A DNA stretch of 36,485 bases from Pelolinea sp. (GCA_012797975.1 JAAZOD010000033.1:1-36485); one strand, 5' to 3'; counted from the first letter of the stretch, positions 14,102-20,987 are shown. Notes: generated by a model from the sequence alone, not told the origin. Program-made: numbers and translations.

Positions 14102-14205
14102 CTCAATTGATATATCAAAAAAGTTATATCAGTAATTTTTCTGTTTTGCAATTCATGCTTTGAGGGTGTTAAGTAGTATTTTACAAATTCGACCTAAATT
14201 TTAGG

Positions 14206-14463
14206 TTATATAACCCCTTTTTTGGTTGATTCAACAGGCAGGATCTGACCATTTTCCAAGGTCCACTGAATGCCCTGGTAAAAGAATTCATCGTGGGAGT
14301 GCATTAAGGATAGAATGTCGTCCCTTGTGAATTGCATGCGGCGAGTGACCGGGATATGTGGGTATGAGATCACCCCAACGACCAGATCAATTTTGCCGGC
14401 AGTCATCGAGAACTTCTCAATTTTTATGGTAGCAACAGGTGGCTGGGGGAGTTTATCAGTCAT
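14206..14463 (-). CDS. hypothetical protein downstream of the recombinase
   Basis: An 85-residue protein on the minus strand, 17 bases after the recombinase stop, so probably last in the lysogeny operon. It is beta-rich (ATIKIEKFSMTAGKIDLVVGVISY) with a helix around TRDDILSLMHSHDEFF. Its stop overlaps a pair of palindromes at 14192-14215. Position suggests a possible recombination accessory protein, but no family is recognised. Confidence 0.55.
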   Translation of the reverse strand: MTDKLPQPPVATIKIEKFSMTAGKIDLVVGVISYPHIPVTRRMQFTRDDILSLMHSHDEFFYQGIQWTLENGQILPVESTKKGVI

Positions 14464-14480
14464 GGGAATAGAAAAGACGC

Positions 14481-16187
14481 TTAGAGCGTCTTTTTGGTGG
14501 TCCAGCTGGTTATTTTTGATTCAATGATCATCGAAAAAATGTATCTATGTGCAGGTGCCTCCACGGAGCTACGACCCTTAGACGCATTTCTCCCGCCGCC
14601 AGGATTGGAGTTTCCTTTATTCCCGGAAGGACCCTGACCATCTCCGGAGCTGGGCGCAAGATCATCGCCAGGATTCCAGAAGAAGACCATTGCGCGGACA
14701 ATATCACCATCTCTTTCAGCCATGATCTTCTGAATGCATTTTTGCAGGATCACCCTCTTTTTGCCGATATCCTCGGATTCCATCAATTTCTTGACCTGCT
14801 CAGCCAGAACTGCCGCCTGCTCAGGAGTTCTCGCGATAACGGTCTCCCTGTTCTCGATGGCGCGGAGGCGGTCCAGCTCTGCGGATAGCTGGCGCTTGGC
14901 GATCTCAAGTTCTTCCAGGCGGGTGACCAATGACTGCGGCGCGTCTTTCGAAGATTCGATCTTGTTCAGAATATTGGAGATTCTCTCTTCGTTATCCTTC
15001 AGTTTGCTGCGAGTTTGGCTTTGCAATTTTTTGATCTCACTGACCGAGGCGGATTGTGACCTGGCGATTTCAATATCGCGCCGGCTGATCACGTTAGGAT
15101 CGAGCACGAATTCTCTCAACCCGTTGATGGCCAGCTCCTCGAGATCCTTCTTGGGAATGCGCCGTGCATCACAGTCCATGCGGCGGTGCGCCCTGGAGCA
15201 TTGGTAATATTCCAGGTAGGTGCCGTAGCGGGTCATGTGCTGATCGCCGTTCATGATGGATCCGCATTTGGCGCAGTAGACCAGCCCGCTCAGCAGGAAA
15301 GAGCTATTCGCGCGGCGCGGATGCTGGGTGTTGGCAAATCGTTTCCTCGGATCGTTGAGGTCCGTGTTTGAAGTGTTCAGGTCCTGCACGAGCTTCCAGG
15401 TTTCCTCGCTGATCATAGCCGGCGCGTAATCCGGAATGACGGTTTCTCCAAAGACCATTTCACCGCGGTACAGCCGGTTCCTGAAAAACGTGGCATAGGA
15501 TCCGCGGGAGTCGAACAGGTGAAGTTCATCATGGATCACTTTGATGGGTATCTTTTTTGCCCGCATTTCCCAGGCTTTTTTGCACACTTCCCATGATTCT
15601 GGATCTGGAACCCACCTGCAGGCGGTGTGCGGGCTGCCATCCCTCCGGCTGCCGATCTGCACCTCTTCCCGCTTGAAACCACGGGGCGGGATGCCGGGAA
15701 GGGTGCCGTAATTTTTCAGATTATAGTGAATACCTCTTTTTACTTCCATTGACAGATCCTCGAGAAAGCGGGCGTTCATCCAATCGATCATGGCTTCATA
15801 GATTCGGCCGTCGATGGTATCCGGAATGTTATCGTTGATGGAATGGACGATATACCCGCGGCGGCGCAGATCTGCCCTGTAGAACTGGGCATCGTCGATC
15901 TGGCGGGCAAAACGGGAGAACTTCCACAGGATGATGCCCTTCTCCTGGCAATTGGGCTCGTGGAAGTGGTGGATCATGCGCTGGAAGCCGGCACGGTCGA
16001 TGGTGGATGATCCCGGGGTTGCAACGTCAGTGAAGACCTGGCTGAGCGTGAGCCTGTTTTCGGTGCACCACTTTTCTACCTCAGCGCGCTGTTGATCAAC
16101 AGAGAGATCTTGCTCATCACCGCCAGAATCACGCAGGTAGGCAGCGACGCTGGCTCCTGCAGGGAATGGGGAAGAATTGGAAGTCAT
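14481..16187 (-). CDS. int: large serine recombinase (phage integrase)
   Basis: A 568-residue protein. The N-terminal resolvase domain has AAYLRDSGGDEQDLSVDQQ with the likely nucleophile Ser21 next to Arg19, and KFSRFARQIDDA, the conserved arginine-containing segment. A recombinase domain follows (PPRGFKREEV, FFRNRLYRGEMVFG), then a zinc ribbon (CAKCG ... CSRAHRRMDC) and a long coiled coil at about residues 380-480, as in large serine integrases. The last 60 residues are Gly/Pro/Ser-rich and unusual. It would integrate the phage at attB, with reversal needing a directionality factor. The start is MTSNSSPF. Confidence 0.92.
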   Translation of the reverse strand: MTSNSSPFPAGASVAAYLRDSGGDEQDLSVDQQRAEVEKWCTENRLTLSQVFTDVATPGSSTIDRAGFQRMIHHFHEPNCQEKGIILWKFSRFARQIDDAQFYRADLRRRGYIVHSINDNIPDTIDGRIYEAMIDWMNARFLEDLSMEVKRGIHYNLKNYGTLPGIPPRGFKREEVQIGSRRDGSPHTACRWVPDPESWEVCKKAWEMRAKKIPIKVIHDELHLFDSRGSYATFFRNRLYRGEMVFGETVIPDYAPAMISEETWKLVQDLNTSNTDLNDPRKRFANTQHPRRANSSFLLSGLVYCAKCGSIMNGDQHMTRYGTYLEYYQCSRAHRRMDCDARRIPKKDLEELAINGLREFVLDPNVISRRDIEIARSQSASVSEIKKLQSQTRSKLKDNEERISNILNKIESSKDAPQSLVTRLEELEIAKRQLSAELDRLRAIENRETVIARTPEQAAVLAEQVKKLMESEDIGKKRVILQKCIQKIMAERDGDIVRAMVFFWNPGDDLAPSSGDGQGPSGNKGNSNPGGGRNASKGRSSVEAPAHRYIFSMIIESKITSWTTKKTL

Positions 16188-16199
16188 AAATATTTACCG

Positions 16200-16511
16200 C
16201 TAAAAAGTAGAACAGGATTGTAAAATAGCAGCGATGATGGAAATCACAACTAGTAAAACAATGACTGATTGAATTGTCTTCAATGCCCGGGCGGACTGTT
16301 TGGCATATTCTTCAAGCATCATGTTCTGACGAATGATCCTTGCCAGCTTACGATCGGTGGTAGGAAAACGCTGCTCCAGGAAATCCAGGTGTTCATCGAG
16401 TTCGATCGAATCCAGGCATTCCTGGTGATACGGTTGGCCATCCTTCATTTGAGCCTCATAGGTGCCAATCTCTTTACCACAGCGCGCACATATTTTCTTT
16501 TCTGTAGCCAT
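16200..16511 (-). CDS. zinc-motif membrane protein A (half-LIM plus C-terminal anchor)
   Basis: A 103-residue protein. N-terminal CxxC-17-HxxC (Cys8, Cys11, His29, Cys32) resembles one zinc finger of a LIM domain. The middle is helical; residues about 80-97 (IQSVIVLLVVISIIAAIL) form one transmembrane helix at the C-terminus. It lies between the recombinase and a paralogue, in the operon expected to be active in the lysogen. A lysogenic-conversion or superinfection-exclusion role is possible but unproven. Confidence 0.7.
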   Translation of the reverse strand: MATEKKICARCGKEIGTYEAQMKDGQPYHQECLDSIELDEHLDFLEQRFPTTDRKLARIIRQNMMLEEYAKQSARALKTIQSVIVLLVVISIIAAILQSCSTF

Positions 16512-16520
16512 ATTTCCTCC

Positions 16521-16838
16521 TTATCCAAGTCCTAAAGCTGCGCAGGCTGAGATGATCACACCCATGCCAGCAACGCATACAAAGATGATCATGATAGTTT
16601 CAATGGTGGCAAGGTGTTTTTCCTGTTTTTGGTTCAGGTGGTAGATTTCCTGCTGCCACTGGAGAATACCCAGGATCCGCGAATCATTATCCGGGAATTG
16701 CGTTTTGAAGGTCTCGGTGGTCAGTTCGCGGTTCAATTCATCAAAGCATTTTTGATGATAGATCTCGTTACGGTAATATGCGATCGGCCCATAGATCGGC
16801 TGTTTGCATCGCGGACATGCTGGTTTTTCTTTTGCCAT
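16521..16838 (-). CDS. zinc-motif membrane protein B (paralogue of protein A)
   Basis: A 105-residue protein with the same plan as its neighbour: CxxC and HxxC (Cys8, Cys11, His28, Cys31), YHQKCFD matching YHQECLD, a similar FP-D-D-R motif in the middle, and a C-terminal transmembrane helix (TIMIIFVCVAGMGVIISACA). The ATG overlaps the stop of the HIRAN gene. The pair arose by tandem duplication and then diverged strongly. Confidence 0.7.
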   Translation of the reverse strand: MAKEKPACPRCKQPIYGPIAYYRNEIYHQKCFDELNRELTTETFKTQFPDNDSRILGILQWQQEIYHLNQKQEKHLATIETIMIIFVCVAGMGVIISACAALGLG

Positions 16839-17203
16839 TATTTTTCCTCCGTTTTGAATATTTCAATGATGAGACCATAATGAGGTTTATCAGCAGTACC
16901 TCCGACAACCTTCTTCACAGCGGCTTCAACGGTATGGCCGGCATCAAGAATTGGGGCGAATTCTGCAGCTTGCTCTTTGTTGAGATAGCCAACCTGATGA
17001 TCGTGTTCTTTACTTAGAAAGCCTTTTCCACGAACCCATACTCCAATCGCTTTTTTGTCATATTTGTTATTTGGTTCACGAATTAATTTGACTGGAATGC
17101 CAGGTTTACAGAAATTTTTAATTTCTGCCTGCCTTGAGGTGCCATCTTCATTGTCGTAGGATTCACCTACAATTTGTGCTTCGATTTTTCTGATGTAAGA
17201 CAC
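16838..17203 (-). CDS. stand-alone HIRAN-domain protein
   Basis: A 121-residue protein that is almost entirely one HIRAN domain: an initial strand (IEAQIVGESYD), then VKLIREPNNKYDKKAIGVWV with the EP-N-YD-AI signature at residues 43-53, and HQVGYLNKEQAAEFAPIL. HIRAN domains bind 3' ends of single-stranded DNA at damaged or stalled forks when fused to helicases such as HLTF. Here it has no partner domain. It is expressed with the lysogeny genes, so a role in protecting or sensing DNA ends in the lysogen is plausible. Confidence 0.8.
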   Translation of the reverse strand: MSYIRKIEAQIVGESYDNEDGTSRQAEIKNFCKPGIPVKLIREPNNKYDKKAIGVWVRGKGFLSKEHDHQVGYLNKEQAAEFAPILDAGHTVEAAVKKVVGGTADKPHYGLIIEIFKTEEK

Positions 17204-17220
17204 TATCCCTCCTTTTTAAG

Positions 17221-17248
17221 TTGACAATTAGAAAAAAAGTTCTATACT
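17221..17248 (+). promoter_or_regulatory. strong plus-strand promoter facing the repressor gene
   Basis: TTGACA (17221-17226), a 16-base A-rich spacer and TATACT (17243-17248) form a near-consensus promoter on the plus strand. Its transcript would cover the 38-codon frame at 17287 and run antisense into the repressor gene. Confidence 0.55.
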
Positions 17249-17286
17249 ATTATTTACACACTTGCCGATACCTGAAATGGGGTTGA

Positions 17287-17403
17287 ATGAAATACAAATT
17301 CGATGGAACTCATTACATTTCTTTTCGTCTTTTTGGATGGACTTTTACGATTATTTTGCAGAATAACCGTCATTTTTCTCGCGGAGCCAATGGGCGAAAT
17401 TAA
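17287..17403 (+). CDS. possible 38-residue protein convergent with the repressor
   Basis: ATG 17287 to TAA 17403 encodes an aromatic peptide beginning MKYKFDGTHYISFRLFGWTF, with GGGG ten bases before the start. It follows a near-consensus promoter and overlaps the last codons of the repressor on the other strand. It could be real or simply carried on an antisense transcript. Confidence 0.35.
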   Translation: MKYKFDGTHYISFRLFGWTFTIILQNNRHFSRGANGRN

Positions 17404-17716
17404 CTAGCTCTTTTTGTCCCTCGGCCCCAAGGTTGTCATAAAGATAATTGAGCTGGTCCTTCTGAATTGTGGATTCGGGCACCGGAGGAAGTAAGCCGGC
17501 GATTCTGAATATGGTCTCGATGGGGATATCAAAAACCTGGGCAATAATCTTTAATGTGTCCGGACTTGGCTTTCTGGTTTGATTTAATAGCATACTGACG
17601 CCGCCCGTGGTCATTCCTGACCTTCTGGCGAAATCAGCCTGGCTCCACCCTCTTTTGCTCAATTCCCGTTGGATAAATTCACTAAATTCAACCATTTTGT
17701 TCACATAATTTAGCAT
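17351..17716 (-). CDS. XRE-family phage repressor (CI-like)
   Basis: A 121-residue protein from ATG 17716 with GGAG eight bases upstream. Residues about 12-66 form an HTH_3 domain (SQADFARRSGMTTGGVSMLL as recognition region). There is no LexA-like peptidase domain, so induction is probably not by self-cleavage. It heads the minus-strand lysogeny genes and faces the early operon across about 110 bp containing two similar operators. It likely represses the early promoter at 17756. Confidence 0.82.
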   Translation of the reverse strand: MLNYVNKMVEFSEFIQRELSKRGWSQADFARRSGMTTGGVSMLLNQTRKPSPDTLKIIAQVFDIPIETIFRIAGLLPPVPESTIQKDQLNYLYDNLGAEGQKELVNFAHWLREKNDGYSAK

Positions 17717-17733
17717 ATTATGTACTCCATATG

Positions 17734-17750
17734 GTGAGCAAAATGCTTAC
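17734..17750. promoter_or_regulatory. operator 1 for the lysogeny switch
   Basis: GTGAGCAAAATGCTTAC is a near-palindrome (half-sites GTGAGCA and GTAAGCA). It shares its layout with operator 2 at 17795, 61 bp away, and lies between the repressor gene and the early promoter. Confidence 0.6.
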
Positions 17751-17755
17751 ACCTA

Positions 17756-17784
17756 TTGACATTCAATAAAGAAAGTGCTAATAT
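17756..17784 (+). promoter_or_regulatory. early rightward promoter
   Basis: TTGACA (17756-17761), a 17-base spacer and TAATAT (17779-17784) give a near-consensus promoter flanked by two operators. It would drive the gene at 17826 and the replication module. Confidence 0.7.
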
Positions 17785-17794
17785 ATTTACAGAT

Positions 17795-17811
17795 GTGAGT
17801 AAAACGCTAAA
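17795..17811. promoter_or_regulatory. operator 2 for the lysogeny switch
   Basis: GTGAGTAAAACGCTAAA matches operator 1 at the GTGAG-AAAA-GCT positions. It overlaps the expected transcription start of the early promoter. Confidence 0.55.
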
Positions 17812-17825
17812 AGATTTGAGGTTTG

Positions 17826-18008
17826 ATGAAGACTGCTGCATACAATCTCCTAGATGAACAAATTGCCTGGATCAAAAAGAAAGCTGAAAATCAGGGCAAA
17901 TCCACTGCATCAGCAATTGTGAGAAAAATAATCAGCGACGCAATGGAAAAAGATGCCCAGGAGATCAAGGATCACGAATGTGGTAACGAGCTGGTTTCGA
18001 CTTCATGA
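17826..18008 (+). CDS. ribbon-helix-helix early regulator (Cro-like role)
   Basis: A 60-residue protein from ATG 17826 (an adjacent TTG at 17823 is in frame). A short strand (TAAYNLLDE) is followed by two helices (QIAWIKKKAENQG and STASAIVRKIISDAM), the ribbon-helix-helix plan. As the first gene of the early operon opposite the repressor, it occupies the position of Cro. The fold resembles the IS-encoded protein at 482-670 (both have QI-WIKK/E), but they are not close copies. Confidence 0.65.
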   Translation: MKTAAYNLLDEQIAWIKKKAENQGKSTASAIVRKIISDAMEKDAQEIKDHECGNELVSTS

Positions 18009-18017
18009 AACCAGAGT

Positions 18018-18115
18018 AGCACTTCCTGCCTGGTTGTGCCTTTCGGAGCGATTCGGGAGGGAATTGGGCAGGGATGAGGAAGTGTTCCGGGTCGGATCCG
18101 GAGCGCTTCGGGAGG
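18018..18115 (+). promoter_or_regulatory. structured leader with 17-bp direct repeat
   Basis: AGCACTTCCT (18018-18027) pairs with AGGAAGTGTT (18077-18086), a 10-bp helix with one G-U. CGGAGCG(A/C)TTCGGGAGG occurs at 18044-18060 and 18099-18115 with one mismatch. The second copy supplies the ribosome-binding site of the next gene and can itself fold as CCGGAGC/GCTTCGG. This looks like an RNA-level control of the 18120 gene. Confidence 0.5.
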
Positions 18116-18119
18116 AAAA

Positions 18120-18392
18120 ATGACAGCACCAAGGGAATGGCCTAACGATTTTGGAAACCTTCGCAATAACATGGCAGAACTACTCAGAGAAAACATTGAG
18201 TCTTTGATGGCAATTCAGATCAGTAAATTGACCGCGGACGAAGAAAAGAGTATCGAAAGCGCAATGCGCAATGATATTTTGATGCTGCGTGCTCTTGAGA
18301 AGGCTGGATCGTTGACTGATCCGATCAAAGAAATTGATAACAGGATCCTGGCGCTTAAAACGCACATCACGTTCGCATCTGCCAGAATCTGA
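18120..18392 (+). CDS. early hypothetical protein
   Basis: A 90-residue helical protein with GGAGG five bases before ATG. The sequence (NNMAELLRENIESLMAIQ, EEKSIESAMRNDILMLRALEKAG) suggests two long amphipathic helices. I do not recognise a family. It is flanked on both sides by structured RNA-like leaders. Confidence 0.6.
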   Translation: MTAPREWPNDFGNLRNNMAELLRENIESLMAIQISKLTADEEKSIESAMRNDILMLRALEKAGSLTDPIKEIDNRILALKTHITFASARI

Positions 18393-18405
18393 TTTCAAAG
18401 CACCA

Positions 18406-18492
18406 CACTCTGCATTGAGCTGATCCGGTTTATTTCCGGTGAAGCCTCTGGGAGGGGATTTCCCCCCAGTTCCCTCCCAGAGCCGTAGAGTG
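18406..18492 (+). ncRNA. structured RNA / leader, predicted three-helix fold
   Basis: An outer 8-bp helix pairs CACTCTGC (18406-18413) with GTAGAGTG (18485-18492), with one G-U. Inside are a short CCGG/CCGG hairpin (18425-18439) and a perfect 11-bp helix CTCTGGGAGGG / CCCTCCCAGAG (18446-18456 with 18472-18482). No U-tract follows, so it is not a simple terminator. It precedes the 36-residue gene at 18540. A cis-regulatory or stand-alone RNA is possible. Confidence 0.45.
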
Positions 18493-18539
18493 AGATGGGG
18501 ACCAGAAGAATAGGCCGCCAAGCGCGGCGAGGAGAAGCC

Positions 18540-18650
18540 ATGAATATGACCGTTGCAAGAAAAACATTCCTGAGAGCACTTCGAAATGGCGAGTTTGCCA
18601 ACGCCAGGCGCATTGCCGGCATGGTGATCAATTCACTGCGGGTGAAATAA
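18540..18650 (+). CDS. small basic protein
   Basis: A 36-residue protein (MNMTVARKTFLRALRNGEFA...) with GGCGAGGAGAAG upstream. It is basic and helical, with FANARRIAGMVINSLRVK at the C-terminus. It may bind nucleic acid; no family recognised. Confidence 0.5.
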   Translation: MNMTVARKTFLRALRNGEFANARRIAGMVINSLRVK

Positions 18651-18659
18651 GGATTCGCC

Positions 18660-18815
18660 ATGGCCAGCCGGATCAAGAGCACAGAACTGCAGATCGCCTG
18701 GGCGCCCACGCCGCCAGAACTGGTGGAGCGGGTAGGTGAAGGAATTATGGAGCTCTTTGACTGGCTGGAAGACCTGGCGAAGGATGAGAAATCAATGGCA
18801 GAGGATAAAGGATGA
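18660..18815 (+). CDS. small acidic early protein
   Basis: A 51-residue protein from ATG 18660 in the early operon, nine bases after the previous stop. The C-terminal half is acidic and helical (GIMELFDWLEDLAKDEKSMA). No family recognised; the upstream ribosome-binding site is weak (GGATT). Confidence 0.45.
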   Translation: MASRIKSTELQIAWAPTPPELVERVGEGIMELFDWLEDLAKDEKSMAEDKG

Positions 18816-18816
18816 A

Positions 18817-18833
18817 CCAGGTTCGAATCCTGG
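18817..18833 (+). other. isolated tRNA T-arm-like sequence
   Basis: CCAGG TTCGAAT CCTGG followed by CTGCCGT looks like the T-arm and 3' acceptor of a tRNA, but no matching 5' acceptor (ACGGCAG) or anticodon arm lies upstream. It also falls in a 27-codon frame (18812-18895) that overlaps the previous stop. It could be a tRNA remnant from past recombination, or chance. Confidence 0.25.
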
Positions 18834-18981
18834 CTGCCGTTCATACCCAAATTGTGAGGACAAGGGTTGGCATTACCGCGAGGTGTAGAGCATAGCTCTT
18901 TAATCAACCCGGCCATCTGCTGAATTTGCGGCAGCCGCGGGATGACGGTAAGCCGGAGAGTGTAACCGGCAAGGAGGAAAG

Positions 18982-19236
18982 ATGTTCGGATCATTTGATA
19001 AGGTTCCTATCAGACGGCTGGAACAGCACCTGAACCAGGTGGAAAGCCTGATCTCCAAATATAGCGGGGACAACGACACAATCATTGGAGCGCCGTTCGT
19101 GAGATACGCGGATCTGTTGATCCTGGGAACCATCAAAGTGCTGATCAGCGAGATACAGCTCCTGCAGCAGCGCATGAACCTGATGGAACAAAAGATCTTG
19201 AAGGATGAAGAATCCCATGTCAAACAAACAAATTGA
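18982..19236 (+). CDS. early hypothetical coiled-coil protein
   Basis: An 84-residue protein with GGAGG before the ATG. It is helical (RRLEQHLNQVESLISKYS; TIKVLISEIQLLQQRMNLMEQ), consistent with a short coiled-coil oligomer. Its end overlaps the next gene. No family recognised. Confidence 0.6.
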   Translation: MFGSFDKVPIRRLEQHLNQVESLISKYSGDNDTIIGAPFVRYADLLILGTIKVLISEIQLLQQRMNLMEQKILKDEESHVKQTN

Positions 19237-19645
19237 TACCCACACATTCAACATTGGGCAGGAGCTGCACCGCCTGGCAAGCATGCCGGAAAAGGAAAGC
19301 CAGAAACTTGAACAGGCTGTGCTGCAAGTCTTGTTATTCCATATTGGCAGAAAGAGTGCCATAAGTGGTGCTCGCATGCTTTTTGAGCTTAACGGGCAGG
19401 GTTTCGATATGAAGGAAACCCGTTACTTTCGTGAGGTGATCAACAAACTGCGTAAAAAGGGCTACCCCATTGGCTCTACCGGCGGGGTGAAAGGTGGGTA
19501 CTGGATATGCCAGAATTTGGCTGAATTGGAGGAGTTCTTGAATAAGCAACTCCACGGCCCTGCGGTGGATATGCTGGAACAGGAAACAGCAATTCGCAAA
19601 AACGGGAAACGCTTCTATGGCTCACAGATGAGCTTTGTAAATTAA
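19217..19645 (+). CDS. winged-helix-like early protein
   Basis: A 142-residue protein; ATG 19217 with AAGGA nine bases upstream is preferred over ATG 19205. Helices ISGARMLFELNGQG and ETRYFREVINKLRKKGYPIGS followed by a wing-like GGVKGGYWICQNLAELEEFL suggest a winged-helix DNA-binding fold of the kind found in phage replication and regulatory proteins. It sits upstream of the replication protein. Confidence 0.6.
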   Translation: MSNKQIDTHTFNIGQELHRLASMPEKESQKLEQAVLQVLLFHIGRKSAISGARMLFELNGQGFDMKETRYFREVINKLRKKGYPIGSTGGVKGGYWICQNLAELEEFLNKQLHGPAVDMLEQETAIRKNGKRFYGSQMSFVN

Positions 19646-19667
19646 TCTCAATCTTAGGAGATGGCAC

Positions 19668-19952
19668 GTGATCAAGAAACCGATCCTGGTAATTGAAAAA
19701 CGCAATGACGGCAGCACCAAGAAAGAGATCCGCGGGATTTATCGATCAATAAATTTTCCGATGCCGAAAGTGGGCGACCCTGTGCGTATAGTCAATAATA
19801 CAGAAGGAACCGAATTCTCGGGTGTAATCAGCGCAGTGAACCTGCAGGCACGCACCTACGATGTTCAATATTTGAAAGACGCTCCTGACAAAAATATACA
19901 GGATGCGCTCGCCCAATTATTAGAAAAACCAGTTCTGAAGGGCTCGCTATGA
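19668..19952 (+). CDS. early beta-barrel-like hypothetical protein
   Basis: A 94-residue protein from a GTG start with AGGAG upstream. Strands (PILVIEKRNDGSTKKEIRG, DPVRIVNNTEGTEFSGVISAV) suggest a small barrel such as an SH3 or KOW-like fold. The stop overlaps the start of the replication gene. No family recognised. Confidence 0.55.
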   Translation: MIKKPILVIEKRNDGSTKKEIRGIYRSINFPMPKVGDPVRIVNNTEGTEFSGVISAVNLQARTYDVQYLKDAPDKNIQDALAQLLEKPVLKGSL

Positions 19953-20860
19953 GTGAAACAAACCGCACCATCACCAGCGCGATCCGCAGCTCTGAGAGCT
20001 TTTCCTCGCTGAATTACCAGCAGAGGGATTTCTGGCACGGCTTGATCGCTGTGGCAGATGACCAGGGACGGCTGCGCGGTCATCCTCAATGGCTTAAGTC
20101 TGCGATCTGGCCCTACGATGATGTTCCCATCGAAACGGTAAACGAATACCTGAATATATTTTCCAGCGGTGAAGATCCGTTCATCCATATTTATGAGGTC
20201 AAGGGGAAAAAGTATATCCAGATCGTGAACTGGTGGAAATATCAGCGCATGACCTGGGCTGGTCCATCGGCTTTACCGGCTCCAAACGGATGGACGGACC
20301 GCATGCATTATCACGGCAAAGGCAATGCCATCATCACCCTCAACTGGAATCATCCCGGCGGGTTCACAAAACCAACATCAAAGCTAGACAGTGAACTGGA
20401 CAGTCGCCAAGACAGCAAAGCAGACAGCGAGCTTGCTTGCAGCGATGGTGATGTTAATGGTGATGTTAATGATGATGGTGATGGTAATGGGTCTGCATGT
20501 GCTGATGCCTTGCTTGTGCCAAGCAAGGAAGGTCTGGCTGAAGATCAGCCAGCGGTTATTTCAAAAAAATCACCCGGTTTACTTAGCCAACAACGCCAGC
20601 GCAAGATCTTCCAGGAGGCACTGGGGCAGATGCAGCAGAATATGCCCAAAGCGGACTTTGATACCTGGATGCGCCCGCTCAAACTGGGGGGGATGGTGGG
20701 CAACACGCTGCGCGTGATCACTGTCAATAGCTACGGGCGGGACTGGATAAAATCGCGGGCATCGCCAACGCTGGAGCGTATTTTGAGCGGGCTGGCTGGT
20801 ACGGATGTGAAGCTGGCCGTGCTTGCGGAAATGGAAGTGCCTGATCAGGTGATGGTTTAA
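19949..20860 (+). CDS. replication initiator-like protein with a C-terminal DnaA domain I-like region
   Basis: A 303-residue protein. Residues 1-120 resemble phage replication proteins (FWHGLIAVADDQGRLRGHP, WLKSAIWPYDDVPIETVNEYL, IQIVNWWKYQRM). A low-complexity Asp/Asn/Gly/Ser linker covers about 140-190. Residues about 218-295 match the DnaA N-terminal domain: FQEALGQMQQNMPKADFDTWM, then GNTLRVITVNSYGRDWI. DnaA domain I contacts DnaB helicase and other initiator partners, so this protein may recruit host helicase to the phage origin. No AAA+ module is present. Confidence 0.7.
   Translation: MSETNRTITSAIRSSESFSSLNYQQRDFWHGLIAVADDQGRLRGHPQWLKSAIWPYDDVPIETVNEYLNIFSSGEDPFIHIYEVKGKKYIQIVNWWKYQRMTWAGPSALPAPNGWTDRMHYHGKGNAIITLNWNHPGGFTKPTSKLDSELDSRQDSKADSELACSDGDVNGDVNDDGDGNGSACADALLVPSKEGLAEDQPAVISKKSPGLLSQQRQRKIFQEALGQMQQNMPKADFDTWMRPLKLGGMVGNTLRVITVNSYGRDWIKSRASPTLERILSGLAGTDVKLAVLAEMEVPDQVMV
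20453..20500 (+). repeat. low-complexity GATGGT/GATGTTAAT tandem repeats in the replication gene
   Basis: Short repeats of GATGGT, GATGTT and AATGGT encode the Asp/Asn/Gly linker of the replication protein. Such AT- and repeat-rich stretches inside replication genes can act as origins in lambdoid phages (as in lambda O), but here the units are too short to call iterons. Confidence 0.4.
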
Positions 20861-20871
20861 CAAAAGGATTG

Positions 20872-20909
20872 TTTCCGTGGAAACGGTCTCCGGTGTAAAC
20901 CAACCGGAG
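20872..20909 (+). promoter_or_regulatory. two adjacent inverted repeats before the ParB-like gene
   Basis: GTTTCCGTGGAAAC (20871-20884) and CTCCGGT / ACCGGAG (20888-20894 with 20903-20909) are back-to-back inverted repeats. They overlap the GTG at 20877, which would be hidden in the first hairpin. They could be binding sites for the ParB-like product or translation control. Confidence 0.45.
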
Positions 20910-20987
20910 TTAAAAAGAATGATAGCAAAAAGTGATAGCACCAGGGATAACATTGCCAGATTTAGGAAAAAGGAAGGAAGTGATTCT

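Larger units (their letters stand above)
13659..14205. other. non-coding regulatory region between late operon and lysogeny module
   Basis: About 547 bases without a convincing protein gene. It holds two terminator-like hairpins, a tRNA-like gene, two promoter-like sites, a candidate small RNA, four copies of a TATACAAA/ATACAAA motif, and perfect palindromes TTGATATATCAA (14107-14118), ACCTAAATTTTAGGT (14192-14206) and GGTTATATAACC (14204-14215). It probably contains the phage attachment site, but the crossover point cannot be placed from this sequence alone. Confidence 0.6.

Noticed and set aside
14315-15371. Plus-strand frames opposite the recombinase
   Set aside because: They are shadows of the 568-codon recombinase and show no ribosome-binding sites or recognisable domains.
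20453-20500. Replication origin iterons
   Set aside because: The units are only six to nine bases and are explained by an Asp/Asn/Gly linker; no longer conserved repeat unit is visible.
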